A DNA stretch of 9,990 nucleotides from Acidobacteriota bacterium (GTDB taxonomy: Bacteria; Acidobacteriota; Terriglobia; Terriglobales; Acidobacteriaceae). Below the pieces are notes generated by a model, which was not told where the DNA came from, made no database searches, and saw only the letters and a program-made list of their open reading frames with translations. The stretch is taken from the NCBI GenBank assembly GCA_021819255.1, contig JAKART010000049.1:1-9990 (forward strand), read 5' to 3'. Position 1 is the stretch's first letter; each line of letters opens with the position of its first letter. Position numbers and translations under genes: made by a program. Shown here piece by piece: positions 1-6,943 of the stretch.

Positions 1-972
1 CGATCTTACTTCGAGATCTGGAATGAGCCCAACATCGACTTCTGGGGGGGCATTCCCCGTCAGCAGAGCTACTTCGAGCTTTACGACCACACCGCCCAGG
101 ACCTGAAACGCGTCAGCCCGCGGCTGCGCGTGGGAGGGCCGGCGACCGCTGCCGCCTCCTGGATTCCAGCCTTCCTTGCCCACGCCGCCTCCGCGCACGT
201 ACCCGTCGACTTCGTCTCCACGCATGGCTACGCCGACGACACGGTGCAAAACCTTTTCCATACCGATGAGAAGATTCCCCAGGATGACCGCGTCTGCCGC
301 GCTGTCGCCAAGGTCCGCAAGCAGATCGATGCCTCTCCCATGCCCCACCTTCCTCTGCTCTGGACAGAGTGGAATGTGATTGGAGCCGACGATGCACGCG
401 ATACAACCTATGTTGGCCCGGCTCTGGCGGATACCATCCGCGAGTGTGCCGGCAATGTTACCGAGATGTCGTTCTGGACCTTCGACGACGTCTTTGAAGA
501 GAACGGACCCATTGGGAAGCCCTTCGAGGGCAACTTTGGCCTGATCGCCAAAGGTGGCATCTACAAACCGAGCTTCTACGACTTTGGGCTGCTCCACCAG
601 CTCGGCGAGCGCCGCATCGCGAACAACGCGAAGGATCTGATCATCACCAAGACGGCTGACGGTGGGCTGGCCATCGCCGCCTGGAACCTTGTCGATCCCG
701 GACATCATGGGACCATGCAGACCATGGATCTCCAAATCCGGGGAGTCCCCGCAGAAGCTGCCGTCACCCTGCGGCGCGTCGATGCCGACCATGGAAACGT
801 GCTGCCCAAGTACGCCGCCATGGGCAGCCCCGTGGATCCTACACCGGCGCAGGTCACCCAACTCAATCGCGAGACTGCCCTGAGAGCCCCAGAACGGACC
901 CAACTGCACAACGGAAGACTCACCCTTCACTTGAGTCCCAACTCACTTTTCCTCATCAAGGTTCAGCCATGA
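1..972 (+). CDS. GH39 family glycoside hydrolase (beta-xylosidase-like), 5' end outside window
   Basis: This is the C-terminal 323 residues of a retaining glycosidase of family GH39; the reading frame is open from the first base, so the N-terminus lies to the left. The motif WNEPN is encoded at 19-33, and its Glu (25-27) is the expected general acid/base. The Glu of the TEWN motif (367-369) fits the nucleophile position. Other GH39 hallmarks are GGPAT, DFVSTHGY, and the C-terminal stretch DHGNVL followed by AMGSPVDPTPAQ, which is typical of GH39 xylosidases. The last part should form the accessory beta-sandwich. GH39 includes beta-xylosidases, iduronidases and some exopolysaccharide hydrolases, so the substrate is inferred only. 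Its stop overlaps the start of the next GH39 gene by 4 nt, indicating co-transcription and probably translational coupling. About half of its residues match that neighbour by eye, suggesting an old tandem duplication. Confidence 0.93.
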   Translation, partial: RSYFEIWNEPNIDFWGGIPRQQSYFELYDHTAQDLKRVSPRLRVGGPATAAASWIPAFLAHAASAHVPVDFVSTHGYADDTVQNLFHTDEKIPQDDRVCRAVAKVRKQIDASPMPHLPLLWTEWNVIGADDARDTTYVGPALADTIRECAGNVTEMSFWTFDDVFEENGPIGKPFEGNFGLIAKGGIYKPSFYDFGLLHQLGERRIANNAKDLIITKTADGGLAIAAWNLVDPGHHGTMQTMDLQIRGVPAEAAVTLRRVDADHGNVLPKYAAMGSPVDPTPAQVTQLNRETALRAPERTQLHNGRLTLHLSPNSLFLIKVQP

Positions 973-2627
973 CAAAGACTCGCTCGATCTCCGTCCGCCT
1001 CCATGCCAAACAGCACGCCTTCGCAGTCAGGGCAACGGAACTCTTCGCCCTCCTCATGGTCGGTTTGATCTCTTTCGGGGCGCCGGCGCAGGACGAGCGC
1101 CCCGCGTCTCCAGCGGCTGCCGCCCCGGTTCGGCTGGTCATCGATGCGGATGGCCCCACGACTCCGTTCCCTCATTTCTGGGAGCAGACCTTCGGCTCGG
1201 GCCACGCCATTCTGGCTCTTCGCGCCAGCTACCGCGACGATCTTCACACCGTCAAGCTGGCGACGAACTTCCAGTCCATCCGCTTCCACGGCATTCTGGA
1301 TGACGAGGTCGGTCTCTACGATCCCGGCCGCCGGACCAAAAATCCGGGTCTGGCGGCGCAGACCGCTCATGACGCCTCGATCTACAACTTCTTTTACATC
1401 GACGAGATCTACGACGGCCTTCTGGCCGAGCACGTCAAGCCCTACGTTGAACTTAGCTTCATGCCGAAGAAGATGGCGCAAGATCCCTCTCTGATTCAGT
1501 CCTTCTTCTACCTCCCCAATGTCTCTCCTCCGAAGGACTACGCCCTTTGGGACGATATGATCCGAGCCCTCGCCAGTCATCTGGTCGAGCGCTACGGCAT
1601 CGATGAGGTCTCTACCTGGAAGTTCGAGGTCTGGAATGAGCCGAATCTGGACTTCTGGGGCGGACGTCCGCGCCAGCAGACCTACTTTGAGCTGTACGAC
1701 CATACCGCGCGCGCTCTCAAATCCGTTTCGCCACGCCTTCAGGTCGGAGGACCGGCAACCGCCCAGGCTGCCTGGATCACTCCCTTCCTCGCCTGGGTCA
1801 GCGCCCACCATACGCCCATCGACTTCGTCTCAACCCATGTCTACGGCAACGACACCTCGGAAAACGTCTTTCACACCCAGGAGACCGTCCCCCGCAGGCT
1901 GATGGTGTATCGCGCGGTCAAGATGGTGCATGAGGAAATTCTCCACTCCCCCTACCCGCATCTTCCTCTGATCTTCTCCGAGTACAACGCCAGCTACGCC
2001 AATGAACCAAACGTCACCGACTCGGTCTACATGGGGCCCTGGCTGGCGAACACGATTCGTCTTTGCGACGGCCTGGCCCAAAGCATGGACTACTGGGACT
2101 TCTCCGACGTCTTTGAAGAACAGGGCGTCGTTCACACACCCTTCTACGGCGGCTTTGGATTGATCGCCGCCGAACACATCCCCAAGCCGGCGCTCAATGC
2201 CTTCCGCGCCCTCCACCAGCTTGGTGATCGCCGCCTTCCGGTTGACTCCGACTCCATTCTCGCCACCCGAACGGCGGACGGCCGTCTGGTGCTGGCGCTC
2301 TGGGATTACGCTCCGCCCTCCGGCTCAGGTCCTACCTACACATGGCCCAGAGGGCCAGCGGGGCCTGCCAAGAGATTCTCCCTCAGCTTCCGCAACCTTC
2401 CCCCGAATGCCGAGGTGGAAGTCCTCCGCGTCGACCCCGATCACGGCAATGTGCTCAAGGCGTTTGACGCCATGGGCCGCCCACCAGGAGACATGACCCC
2501 CGCACAGATCGCGAAACTTCGCGCCGCCGGCGCCATGGCGCCCGCCGAGCACCTTCATCTGCAAAACGGGAGACTGGATCTTACCGTACCCGCGCATGGT
2601 CTTGCGGTCGTACTCCTCGGAAGATAA
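969..2627 (+). CDS. Exported GH39 family glycoside hydrolase (beta-xylosidase-like), complete
   Basis: This 552-residue protein is a second, complete GH39 glycosidase. An N-terminal export signal is visible: a basic n-region to about residue 21, a hydrophobic core at about 25-37, and a likely cleavage after APA (38-40), so it should act in the periplasm or outside. The (beta/alpha)8 domain follows from about residue 54. It contains WNEPN at 222-226 with acid/base E224, VGGPAT, DFVSTHVY, and a SEYN motif at 337-340 with probable nucleophile E338. The C-terminal domain ends with DHGNVL and AMGRPPGDMTPAQ. Compared with the upstream paralogue it has an extra Pro/Gly-rich loop near residues 449-467. 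The ATG at 969 overlaps the upstream stop (ATGA), with a modest AAGG about 7 nt before it. Xylosidase activity is a family-level guess; other GH39 specificities are possible. Confidence 0.93.
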   Translation: MTKTRSISVRLHAKQHAFAVRATELFALLMVGLISFGAPAQDERPASPAAAAPVRLVIDADGPTTPFPHFWEQTFGSGHAILALRASYRDDLHTVKLATNFQSIRFHGILDDEVGLYDPGRRTKNPGLAAQTAHDASIYNFFYIDEIYDGLLAEHVKPYVELSFMPKKMAQDPSLIQSFFYLPNVSPPKDYALWDDMIRALASHLVERYGIDEVSTWKFEVWNEPNLDFWGGRPRQQTYFELYDHTARALKSVSPRLQVGGPATAQAAWITPFLAWVSAHHTPIDFVSTHVYGNDTSENVFHTQETVPRRLMVYRAVKMVHEEILHSPYPHLPLIFSEYNASYANEPNVTDSVYMGPWLANTIRLCDGLAQSMDYWDFSDVFEEQGVVHTPFYGGFGLIAAEHIPKPALNAFRALHQLGDRRLPVDSDSILATRTADGRLVLALWDYAPPSGSGPTYTWPRGPAGPAKRFSLSFRNLPPNAEVEVLRVDPDHGNVLKAFDAMGRPPGDMTPAQIAKLRAAGAMAPAEHLHLQNGRLDLTVPAHGLAVVLLGR

Positions 2628-2669
2628 CAATGGCTCTCGCCTGACGGTTTGATACCCGAGATCACCCAG

Positions 2670-2675
2670 AGGAGG
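2670..2675 (+). promoter_or_regulatory. Strong Shine-Dalgarno (AGGAGG)
   Basis: AGGAGG lies 7 nt before the ATG at 2683 and fixes that start codon. It is the only strong Shine-Dalgarno in the window that clearly serves an annotated gene. The genes at 6957, 8038 and 8546 lack one. Confidence 0.85.
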
Positions 2676-2682
2676 TTTCAGG

Positions 2683-4047
2683 ATGCATCGGCGTGAATCC
2701 CTCAAGCTTCTGGCCGGCGCTGCTCTCCTGCCCGGCATCAGAACGCCGGCCCCGGCCGCGCTGGCGCAAACCCCTGGCCGCGCCACATCGGCAACAGATT
2801 TGCCACTCGCCCCGGAGAAGGCGGTCTCCTACACGCTCACCCCGGCTGACGACGCCTTTCTGGATGAGATGGAGCGCCGCGCGTGTCTTTACTTCATCGA
2901 GCAGGCCGGCCCTGCCACGGGTCAGGTTCTTGACCGCGCTGCCAACCACTCCAACGGTCGGCTCGATCCCCGTCCCATGGCCTCCATCGCCGCCACCGGC
3001 TTTGGCCTGACGGCTCTTTGTATCGCAGACCAGCGCGGCTACCAACCCCATGCTCAACTCCGGGAGCAGGTCCGCCGCACGCTGCGTTTTCATGCGCACA
3101 CCCTGCCCAACGTCCACGGGTTCTACTATCACTTCAATGACGTCCAGACCGGGGCTCGCTTCCGGCAAGTTGAGGTCTCCTCCATCGATACCTCTCTTCT
3201 GCTCTGCGGCGTGCTCACCGCCCGCGCACACTTCCATCAGGATGCCGAGATCCAGCAGCTTGCCACTCTGATCTACAACCGGGTGGACTGGCCCTGGATG
3301 CTCGATGGTCCGGTGAACGACAAAGCCACCTTTTCCATGGGCTGGACACCGGAGTCCGGCTTTCTGCATGCCCGCTGGAAGACTTACTGCGAGCTGATGA
3401 TGATCTACCTGCTGGCGATCGGCTCACCCACCCACCCCATCCCCGTCGGCTGCTGGTACGCATGGTCCCGGCCGGTGATTCACTACGATGGGCTCTCCTA
3501 CATCAGCGGCAACGATCCTATCTTCACCGAGCAGTACAGCCAGGCATGGTTCGACTTCCGCCACCAACGCGATCGCTACGCCAACTACTTCGATAACTCC
3601 ATCACCGCGACCCAAGCCCACCAGGCCTTCTGCCTCTCCTTGGGAAAACCGTACTCGCGCGACTACTGGGGGATCAGCGCCTCCGACTCCGCCCATGGCT
3701 ATACGGCCTGGGGAGGACCGGACGCGGACGGCCATGGGTTCGGAGGCATCGACGGCTCCGTGGTGCCCAATGCCACAGCAGGATCCCTGCCCTTCCTGCC
3801 CGAGGCCTGCCTGCACGTGCAGATCTCCCTCAAAGCCAGCTTCGGCAATCAAGCCTGGGGCAGGTACGGATTCTGCGACGCCTTCCACCCCGAAGCCAAC
3901 TGGTACGATCCGGATGTTCTGGGCATCGACCTGGGAATTAGCGTGTTGATGGCGGAAAACCTGCGCTCCGGATTCGTCTGGGAGACCTTCTCTCGCAACC
4001 CCGAGGTCTCTCTGGCCATGCAGCGGGCGGGATTTCACACCGCATAG
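2683..4047 (+). CDS. Tat-exported glucoamylase-like protein, GH144-type (candidate beta-1,2-glucanase)
   Basis: This 454-residue protein resembles the 'glycoamylase-like conserved domain' family (Pfam PF10091), whose characterised members include GH144 beta-1,2-glucanases. The N-terminus carries a twin-arginine-type signal (RRESLKLL at residues 3-10, then a short hydrophobic run and Ala-rich cleavage area near 25-29), predicting folded export. The body starts near residue 54. Recognisable family blocks are ANHSNGRLDPRPMASIAATGF (87-107 region), VSSIDTSLLL (165-174), GWTPESGFLHARW (220-232), WGISASDSAHGY (329-340) and GFCDAFHPEANWYDPDVLGIDLG (396-418 region). These are rich in acidic and aromatic residues, as expected of an (alpha/alpha)6 barrel. 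Length agrees with single-domain GH144 proteins. It lies 55 bp after two GH39 genes on the same strand, so a shared polysaccharide-degrading operon is likely. Exact substrate cannot be read from sequence; 'glucoamylase' in the family name is historical. Confidence 0.85.
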   Translation: MHRRESLKLLAGAALLPGIRTPAPAALAQTPGRATSATDLPLAPEKAVSYTLTPADDAFLDEMERRACLYFIEQAGPATGQVLDRAANHSNGRLDPRPMASIAATGFGLTALCIADQRGYQPHAQLREQVRRTLRFHAHTLPNVHGFYYHFNDVQTGARFRQVEVSSIDTSLLLCGVLTARAHFHQDAEIQQLATLIYNRVDWPWMLDGPVNDKATFSMGWTPESGFLHARWKTYCELMMIYLLAIGSPTHPIPVGCWYAWSRPVIHYDGLSYISGNDPIFTEQYSQAWFDFRHQRDRYANYFDNSITATQAHQAFCLSLGKPYSRDYWGISASDSAHGYTAWGGPDADGHGFGGIDGSVVPNATAGSLPFLPEACLHVQISLKASFGNQAWGRYGFCDAFHPEANWYDPDVLGIDLGISVLMAENLRSGFVWETFSRNPEVSLAMQRAGFHTA

Positions 4048-4062
4048 AGCCGTCTTTCTCTC

Positions 4063-4125
4063 GGGGATGGTGTCCTGGTCCTGATCAGAACACCACAACC
4101 AGACCTCTGCAGAAGCCCCATCCCC
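4063..4125. terminator. Long-range inverted repeat in convergent gap, possible transcription end structure
   Basis: GGGGATGG (4063-4070) is perfectly complementary to CCATCCCC (4118-4125). The 47-nt interior contains further short complementary pieces: GGTGT with ACACC, CTGGT with ACCAG, and the palindrome CTGATCAG. It sits just after the stop of the GH144-like gene and before the end of the convergent nucleotidyltransferase gene, where terminators are expected. There is no run of T on either side, so it is not a canonical intrinsic terminator. Confidence 0.3.
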
Positions 4126-4165
4126 TCGAAGAGATCTTCTACTCGAAGAGCTCTTCTACCTCGAA
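4125..4165. repeat. 17-bp tandem direct repeat (two copies plus partial third)
   Basis: CTCGAAGAGATCTTCTA (4125-4141) is followed directly by CTCGAAGAGCTCTTCTA (4142-4158), with one mismatch. After one extra C, the first six bases CTCGAA appear again (4160-4165). The second copy contains a perfect 12-bp palindrome, GAAGAGCTCTTC (4145-4156). It lies between two convergent genes, 10 bp from the stop of the minus-strand gene. Its role is unknown; replication slippage or a 3'-end structure are both possible. Confidence 0.7.
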
Positions 4166-4175
4166 CAGTGGATCG

Positions 4176-6215
4176 CTATCGCCTCGCCTTGGCTGTTTTG
4201 GCCGTACTGCCAGACTTGGGTTTGACTTTGACCGCGCGCTTGCCTGAGGCCGGTCTGACTGCGGGCTTGTTCTTGGCCGCGCCGACGCCAGGCTTCTTCA
4301 ACGGGGCCGTCCCCTTCTGGTTCTTGGCTGCGGCCGGCTTTCCTTGAGCAGCCTTCCCCACAGGTTGCCGCCTGGAAGCCGCCTGCGCCAGCGGCTTCTT
4401 GTGCGCAACGGACTTCCTTGGGGACTTCTTCAGGACAGGTTTCGCCACAGCTTTCTTCACGGTCGGCTTCGCAACAGTCTTCTTGATCAGCTTTTTGGCG
4501 AGGGCCGCCTTCACCGCCGGTCTGGGCAGATTTTTCTTTGCGGGTTTCTTTGCAAAGACTTTCTTTAGCAGAGATTTATCTTTCTTCTTCTGTGCCGAAG
4601 GCTTAACTTCCGTCTTCAGGTCTGACTTCGCTGCGGGCCGGTTGACGGGAGCCGGAGCGGAGCTCTTCCCAGCGAGCTTGGCGTCGGCAACAGCAGGCTT
4701 CCCTTGAAGATCCTTTCCGGCCGCCGCAGCCGCCGGCTTGACCGGAACGGCAGGCTTGGCAGTGGTCTGCGGCCGTGCCGCGGCCGTCTCGGCAGGCGCT
4801 ATCCCTGTCCGAGCTTGCTGCTCTGCGGCCGCCGCCAGGGTCAACCCTTCTTGAGCCTCCGTCGGCTTCTTGCCGCGCGGCTTGGTCATCTTGGCCTCGC
4901 GCTTTGCGGCCTTCCTCCGAATGGGAGCCGAGGGAGCCGGAGCCGGCGGAGAGTAGGGCTCCAGAAAAGCTCGGATCGCCTCCGGCGTCTCCAGCTTGCC
5001 GTCCATCATGGAATAAAAGAGCCTCTCCACAAGCTCGCCGTATTCCGGCAGGGCAGGGGTGATACGCATCTCCTGCATCACCTGGTAAGGAATCTTCTGC
5101 CGAGCCAGGGCCCACTCGTTGAAGAACGCATCCAGCCGCTCCTTGATGGTGGCGCTCTTGTTGCTATGCGCCAGCCACAACACCGCCTCCGGCTTGGCTG
5201 CAAACAGCATCTTCCACGCATCGGATGGCGCTGCCGCGGCCTTGCTGCCAAATAGAGCGGCAAATGCTTTGGTATCCGCCTCCAAACCCTCAATCTGCTC
5301 GACAAATCCAGGCCGGGCGAAGCTCTTCTTGAGGCCCGCCACCTCCTTGGAACCCAGCTTCGCCGTCAGCAGGGGAAAGTATGCCGCTGAAGGCTCGGGA
5401 TAGATCCCCATCGTCTCCAGCCGTCCCACCGCATCCCGCAGTCTGTCCAGTTCTGCCGCATTCACCTTTGCTGAACTCCAGGCCGAAGAGAGCGCTGTAG
5501 CCCAGCCTTCCGTCTCCAGGTGGCGCAGAACCCGAAGAGGATCTTCCTCGTGGAAGATCTCTTCCAGTTCATAGTGCTTCAGCCATGGCTGCAGAGCCGC
5601 GATCGCGTTCTCCGCCTTGGCGTTCTCATAGCGCTGCCGCGTCTTCTCTTCCATCTGCCAACCCAGCCGCGCCGTCAATCGCGCCGCGCGGATCATCCGC
5701 GAAGGGTCCTCCAGAAAACCATAATTGGACACCAGCCGCAGTTCGCGGTTTTCGATGTCCGCCACGCCGTTCAACGGATCCATGAGCAGCCCAAAGGAAC
5801 CGTCATTGAGCGACAAGGCCATGGCATTGGCCGTAAAGTCCCTGCGATGCAGATCGTCCAGAATCGTCGCCGGCTTATAAACCGGCTTGCCCGGCTTGGG
5901 GTAACTGACGCTCAGCGTCGATCCCACTGACAGCCGCACCCCTCCGGCAAAGGTGTAGTAAAGGCACTGGGTGGACTCGTCTTCTCCCGCCAGGATACCC
6001 CCAGCCTTTTGCAACTCCTTGTTGAGCTTGAGGGCGTTTCCTTGCACCGCAAGATCAAGGTCGCGAATGGGAGCGCCGCTGATCAGGTCCCGCACCGCTC
6101 CGCCAACCAGAAAAACGGTCATCAGGCGCGCTTTGGCGACCTTGCGAACTTCTTCCAGGGCGGATTGCTGGGCAGAAGTCAAACGCGTTTGCAGCAAATA
6201 AATGTAGTCAGCCAT
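4176..6215 (-). CDS. cca: CCA-adding/poly(A) polymerase-type tRNA nucleotidyltransferase with H1-like basic tail
   Basis: The N-terminal part of this 679-residue protein is a class II nucleotidyltransferase that adds CCA to tRNA 3' ends (or poly(A) to RNA; the two are hard to tell apart by motif). Visible motifs are LVGGAVRD (36-43), the metal-binding pair D52/D54 in RDLDL, RRDFTANAMAL (124-134) for nucleotide recognition, and the neck-type block RLVSNYGFLEDPSRMIRAARL (160-180). The catalytic, neck and body regions occupy residues 1 to about 422, close to the size of a normal bacterial enzyme. No HD phosphohydrolase domain is seen. From about 423 the protein becomes Ala/Pro/Lys-rich. Residues 541-679 hold 38 Lys and a single acidic residue by my count, with KKxVAKPxVKK-type repeats like histone H1. 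The start has no Shine-Dalgarno, but the residues before LVGG read as protein, and the next Met (32) has none either. The gene is convergent with its downstream neighbour. Confidence 0.95.
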   Translation of the reverse strand: MADYIYLLQTRLTSAQQSALEEVRKVAKARLMTVFLVGGAVRDLISGAPIRDLDLAVQGNALKLNKELQKAGGILAGEDESTQCLYYTFAGGVRLSVGSTLSVSYPKPGKPVYKPATILDDLHRRDFTANAMALSLNDGSFGLLMDPLNGVADIENRELRLVSNYGFLEDPSRMIRAARLTARLGWQMEEKTRQRYENAKAENAIAALQPWLKHYELEEIFHEEDPLRVLRHLETEGWATALSSAWSSAKVNAAELDRLRDAVGRLETMGIYPEPSAAYFPLLTAKLGSKEVAGLKKSFARPGFVEQIEGLEADTKAFAALFGSKAAAAPSDAWKMLFAAKPEAVLWLAHSNKSATIKERLDAFFNEWALARQKIPYQVMQEMRITPALPEYGELVERLFYSMMDGKLETPEAIRAFLEPYSPPAPAPSAPIRRKAAKREAKMTKPRGKKPTEAQEGLTLAAAAEQQARTGIAPAETAAARPQTTAKPAVPVKPAAAAAGKDLQGKPAVADAKLAGKSSAPAPVNRPAAKSDLKTEVKPSAQKKKDKSLLKKVFAKKPAKKNLPRPAVKAALAKKLIKKTVAKPTVKKAVAKPVLKKSPRKSVAHKKPLAQAASRRQPVGKAAQGKPAAAKNQKGTAPLKKPGVGAAKNKPAVRPASGKRAVKVKPKSGSTAKTAKARR

Positions 6216-6289
6216 AAAGGAGGAACTTCAAAGGGATGTACGTTGCTCCGGGCCGCCGCCATCATCCCGAGGCTTCAACCCTAACTCGC

Positions 6290-6317
6290 TGCATATGAAT
6301 GGTTTACAAAGTTGTAA
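6290..6317 (-). promoter_or_regulatory. Candidate promoter for the nucleotidyltransferase gene
   Basis: Read on the minus strand, TTACAA (6312-6317) and TATGCA (6290-6295) are separated by 16 bp and would place transcription start near 6283, leaving a leader of about 70 nt before the ATG at 6215. Both hexamers are only partial matches to sigma-70 consensus. The -35 half coincides with one arm of the palindrome at 6304-6317, so a regulator bound there could block it. Confidence 0.3.
6304..6317. promoter_or_regulatory. Palindromic operator-like site TTACAA-AG-TTGTAA
   Basis: A perfect 6+6 inverted repeat with a 2-bp centre lies in the divergent region between the nucleotidyltransferase gene (minus) and the small conserved gene (plus). 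AT-rich dyads containing TACA and TGTA arms are typical binding sites of winged-helix dimers such as BlaI/MecI regulators, which are common in Acidobacteriota. No regulator is encoded in this window, so the binding protein is unknown. Confidence 0.4.
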
Positions 6318-6376
6318 TGCAAGGCCACAACGTCCGATTCTACACTCTTTTGAACCTCTTGGCTACTCTTTTGCAC

Positions 6377-6382
6377 TATGAT
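6377..6382 (+). promoter_or_regulatory. Candidate -10 element TATGAT
   Basis: TATGAT is one base off the sigma-70 -10 consensus and overlaps the ATG codons at 6378 and 6381. If used, transcription would begin near 6389 and exclude those codons, favouring the ATG at 6408. The best -35 match, TTGAAC at 6350-6355, is 21 bp away, which is too far for a standard promoter. The alternative -10 TACTCT (6364-6369) would instead make 6378 a near-leaderless start. Confidence 0.25.
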
Positions 6383-6935
6383 GGCTGCAGGACACGCTGT
6401 CCTCACCATGGCGCTCGCTCAAAAGAAAGCGGTTCTTCGCTCCTTCGCCAATATCCTCACCTGGGGATACCTCCCTCAGACGGGCTTCCTGGTGGACAAT
6501 CAGATTCAGCTTATGACAGTCGATGGGCGTATAACACCCATTGCTCTAAGCAGTTTGAAACATATTGCTTATGTAAAAGATTTCAATCTGGATGACACGG
6601 TAGATCCAGAACGGATCGGCCGCAGGGTCTTTCCAGCCCGTCCCCGTGGCGATGGGCTCTGGGTTCGGCTCACCCTCCGTGATCATGAAGTTCTGGAAGG
6701 GCTTGCCGCCCTGGATCTTGCCTTCCTCGATTCTCTTGTGAAGGATCAGGGTTTCTTTCTCACCCCTCCCGATCTCCGCTCGAACACGCAGCGTCTCTTT
6801 ATTCCTCGCCCCGCGCTCATCTCGGTTGAGGTCCTTGGGTTCGTCGCGGCTTCCTCCCGCCGTTCCTCCCTCTCTGCAAACCCGGCCAAACACAAGGCGC
6901 TCCCCGGCGCGCAGCCAGGTCTGTTTGACAGCTAA
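6378..6935 (+). CDS. Conserved acidobacterial protein of unknown function
   Basis: This protein has up to 185 residues and no enzymatic motif that I can identify. It resembles a family I recall only from Acidobacteriota, a 'DUF'-type small protein with the pattern QKKxVLRSF, GYLP, LSSLKHIAYVKDFN, PRGDGLWVRLTLRDHEVLEGL, FFLTPPDLRSNTQRLFIPRPAL. The alternation of short hydrophobic strands suggests an all-beta fold, perhaps PilZ- or Sm-like, but this is a guess. The last 30 residues, after VLGFVAASS, look low-complexity and flexible. No signal peptide or membrane segment is seen, so it is presumably cytoplasmic. Start choice is open: ATG at 6378 or 6381, or ATG at 6408, which gives MALAQKK and fits the family's usual N-terminus as I remember it. 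None has a good Shine-Dalgarno. It lies 21 bp upstream of lpxD on the same strand. Confidence 0.75.
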   Translation: MMAAGHAVLTMALAQKKAVLRSFANILTWGYLPQTGFLVDNQIQLMTVDGRITPIALSSLKHIAYVKDFNLDDTVDPERIGRRVFPARPRGDGLWVRLTLRDHEVLEGLAALDLAFLDSLVKDQGFFLTPPDLRSNTQRLFIPRPALISVEVLGFVAASSRRSSLSANPAKHKALPGAQPGLFDS

Positions 6936-6943
6936 AGGCCGAG

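Larger units (their letters stand above)
6216..6377. other. Divergent intergenic region
   Basis: These 162 bp separate the minus-strand nucleotidyltransferase gene from the plus-strand conserved gene and are more AT-rich on the right side. They contain the palindrome at 6304-6317 and the promoter candidates listed separately. A plus-strand AAAGGAGG at 6216-6223 precedes a 20-codon frame (6236-6298), which I do not accept as a gene. Confidence 0.6.

Noticed and set aside
963..1811. Long open frame of 282 codons on the minus strand opposite the second GH39 gene
   Set aside because: It is a shadow of the GH39 gene caused by GC-rich codon bias; its translation matches no family, whereas the plus strand has clear GH39 motifs.
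4125..4165. Possible CRISPR-like repeat
   Set aside because: The 17-bp units are directly adjacent with no spacers, and no cas genes are present.
4704..5255. Plus-strand open frame of 183 codons opposite the nucleotidyltransferase tail and body
   Set aside because: Its Arg/Leu/Gly-rich composition is the reverse-complement reading of Ala/Lys/Pro codons; no initiation signal or recognisable motif.
6236..6298. 20-codon plus-strand frame preceded by AAAGGAGG (6216-6223)
   Set aside because: The spacing of 12 nt is long, the peptide has no recognisable character, and it lies in the leader region of the opposite-strand gene. The GGAGG may simply be chance.
6350..6382. TTGAAC (6350-6355) and TATGAT (6377-6382) as a complete sigma-70 promoter
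   Set aside because: The spacer is 21 bp, outside the usual range. Only the -10 element is reported, with low confidence.
6925..6943. TTGACA at 6925-6930 as the -35 of a standard lpxD promoter
   Set aside because: The distance to TAAAAT is only 13 bp, and no better -10 hexamer is found at 16-18 bp. I mention it only as support text for the TAAAAT site.
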